DNA from: an uncultured Nocardiopsis sp. | GTDB taxonomy: Bacteria > Actinomycetota > Actinomycetes > Streptosporangiales > Streptosporangiaceae | Reading direction: 5' to 3' | NCBI GenBank assembly: GCA_937957845.1 | Contig: CALGOD010000361.1 | Coordinates: 1 to 5,649, forward strand | DNA: 5,649 nt | In this document: positions 5,628 to 5,649 of the stretch, piece after piece | Layout of the letters: every line of letters starts with the position of its first letter | Numbering within the stretch: position 1 is the stretch's first letter | Notes under the pieces: model-generated | Told to the model about the DNA's origin: nothing | Databases searched by the model: none | What the model saw: only the letters and a program-made list of their open reading frames with translations | Program-made: the position numbers and the translations under genes

Positions 5628-5649
5628 CGTGGTCCGAGGCAGGAAAGGC

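Overview
The window comes from a very GC-rich genome with strong G/C bias at third codon positions, ATGA stop/start overlaps and a GTG start. This fits a high-GC actinobacterium (Nocardiopsis- or Streptomyces-like); that assignment rests on composition and style, not on a marker gene. The content is a carbohydrate uptake and catabolism locus.

Layout. Positions 1-760 (minus strand) hold the 5' two thirds of a sugar ABC-transporter inner-membrane permease that runs off the left edge. Positions 761-1189 are a 429-base divergent intergenic region. It carries a plausible promoter whose spacer is occupied by a LacI-family-like palindrome, and a second, related palindrome directly abutting the downstream ATG. 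Three plus-strand genes follow as a tightly coupled operon with two 4-base ATGA overlaps: a 439-residue Gfo/Idh/MocA oxidoreductase (1190-2509), a second and divergent 390-residue Gfo/Idh/MocA oxidoreductase (2506-3678), and a PmoA-family (DUF6807) protein of unknown function (3675-4520). A 132-base gap contains a perfect 16-bp inverted repeat with a nested small hairpin (4544-4594). Next comes an extended SDR / NAD-dependent sugar epimerase-dehydratase (4653-5564). The last 85 bases contain a third LacI-like palindrome behind a weak promoter-like sequence, suggesting a further regulated gene just beyond the right edge.

Working model (inference). An oligosaccharide or glycoside is imported by the ABC system. 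Two NAD(P)-dependent oxidoreductases, the SDR and the DUF6807 protein then convert the sugar oxidatively in the cytoplasm. A LacI-family repressor acting on two or three shared operators would control the locus; no repressor gene lies in the window. The substrate cannot be deduced from sequence alone. The least understood components are the DUF6807 protein, whose inherited name 'PmoA' is misleading, and the pair of Gfo/Idh/MocA proteins with non-standard motifs.
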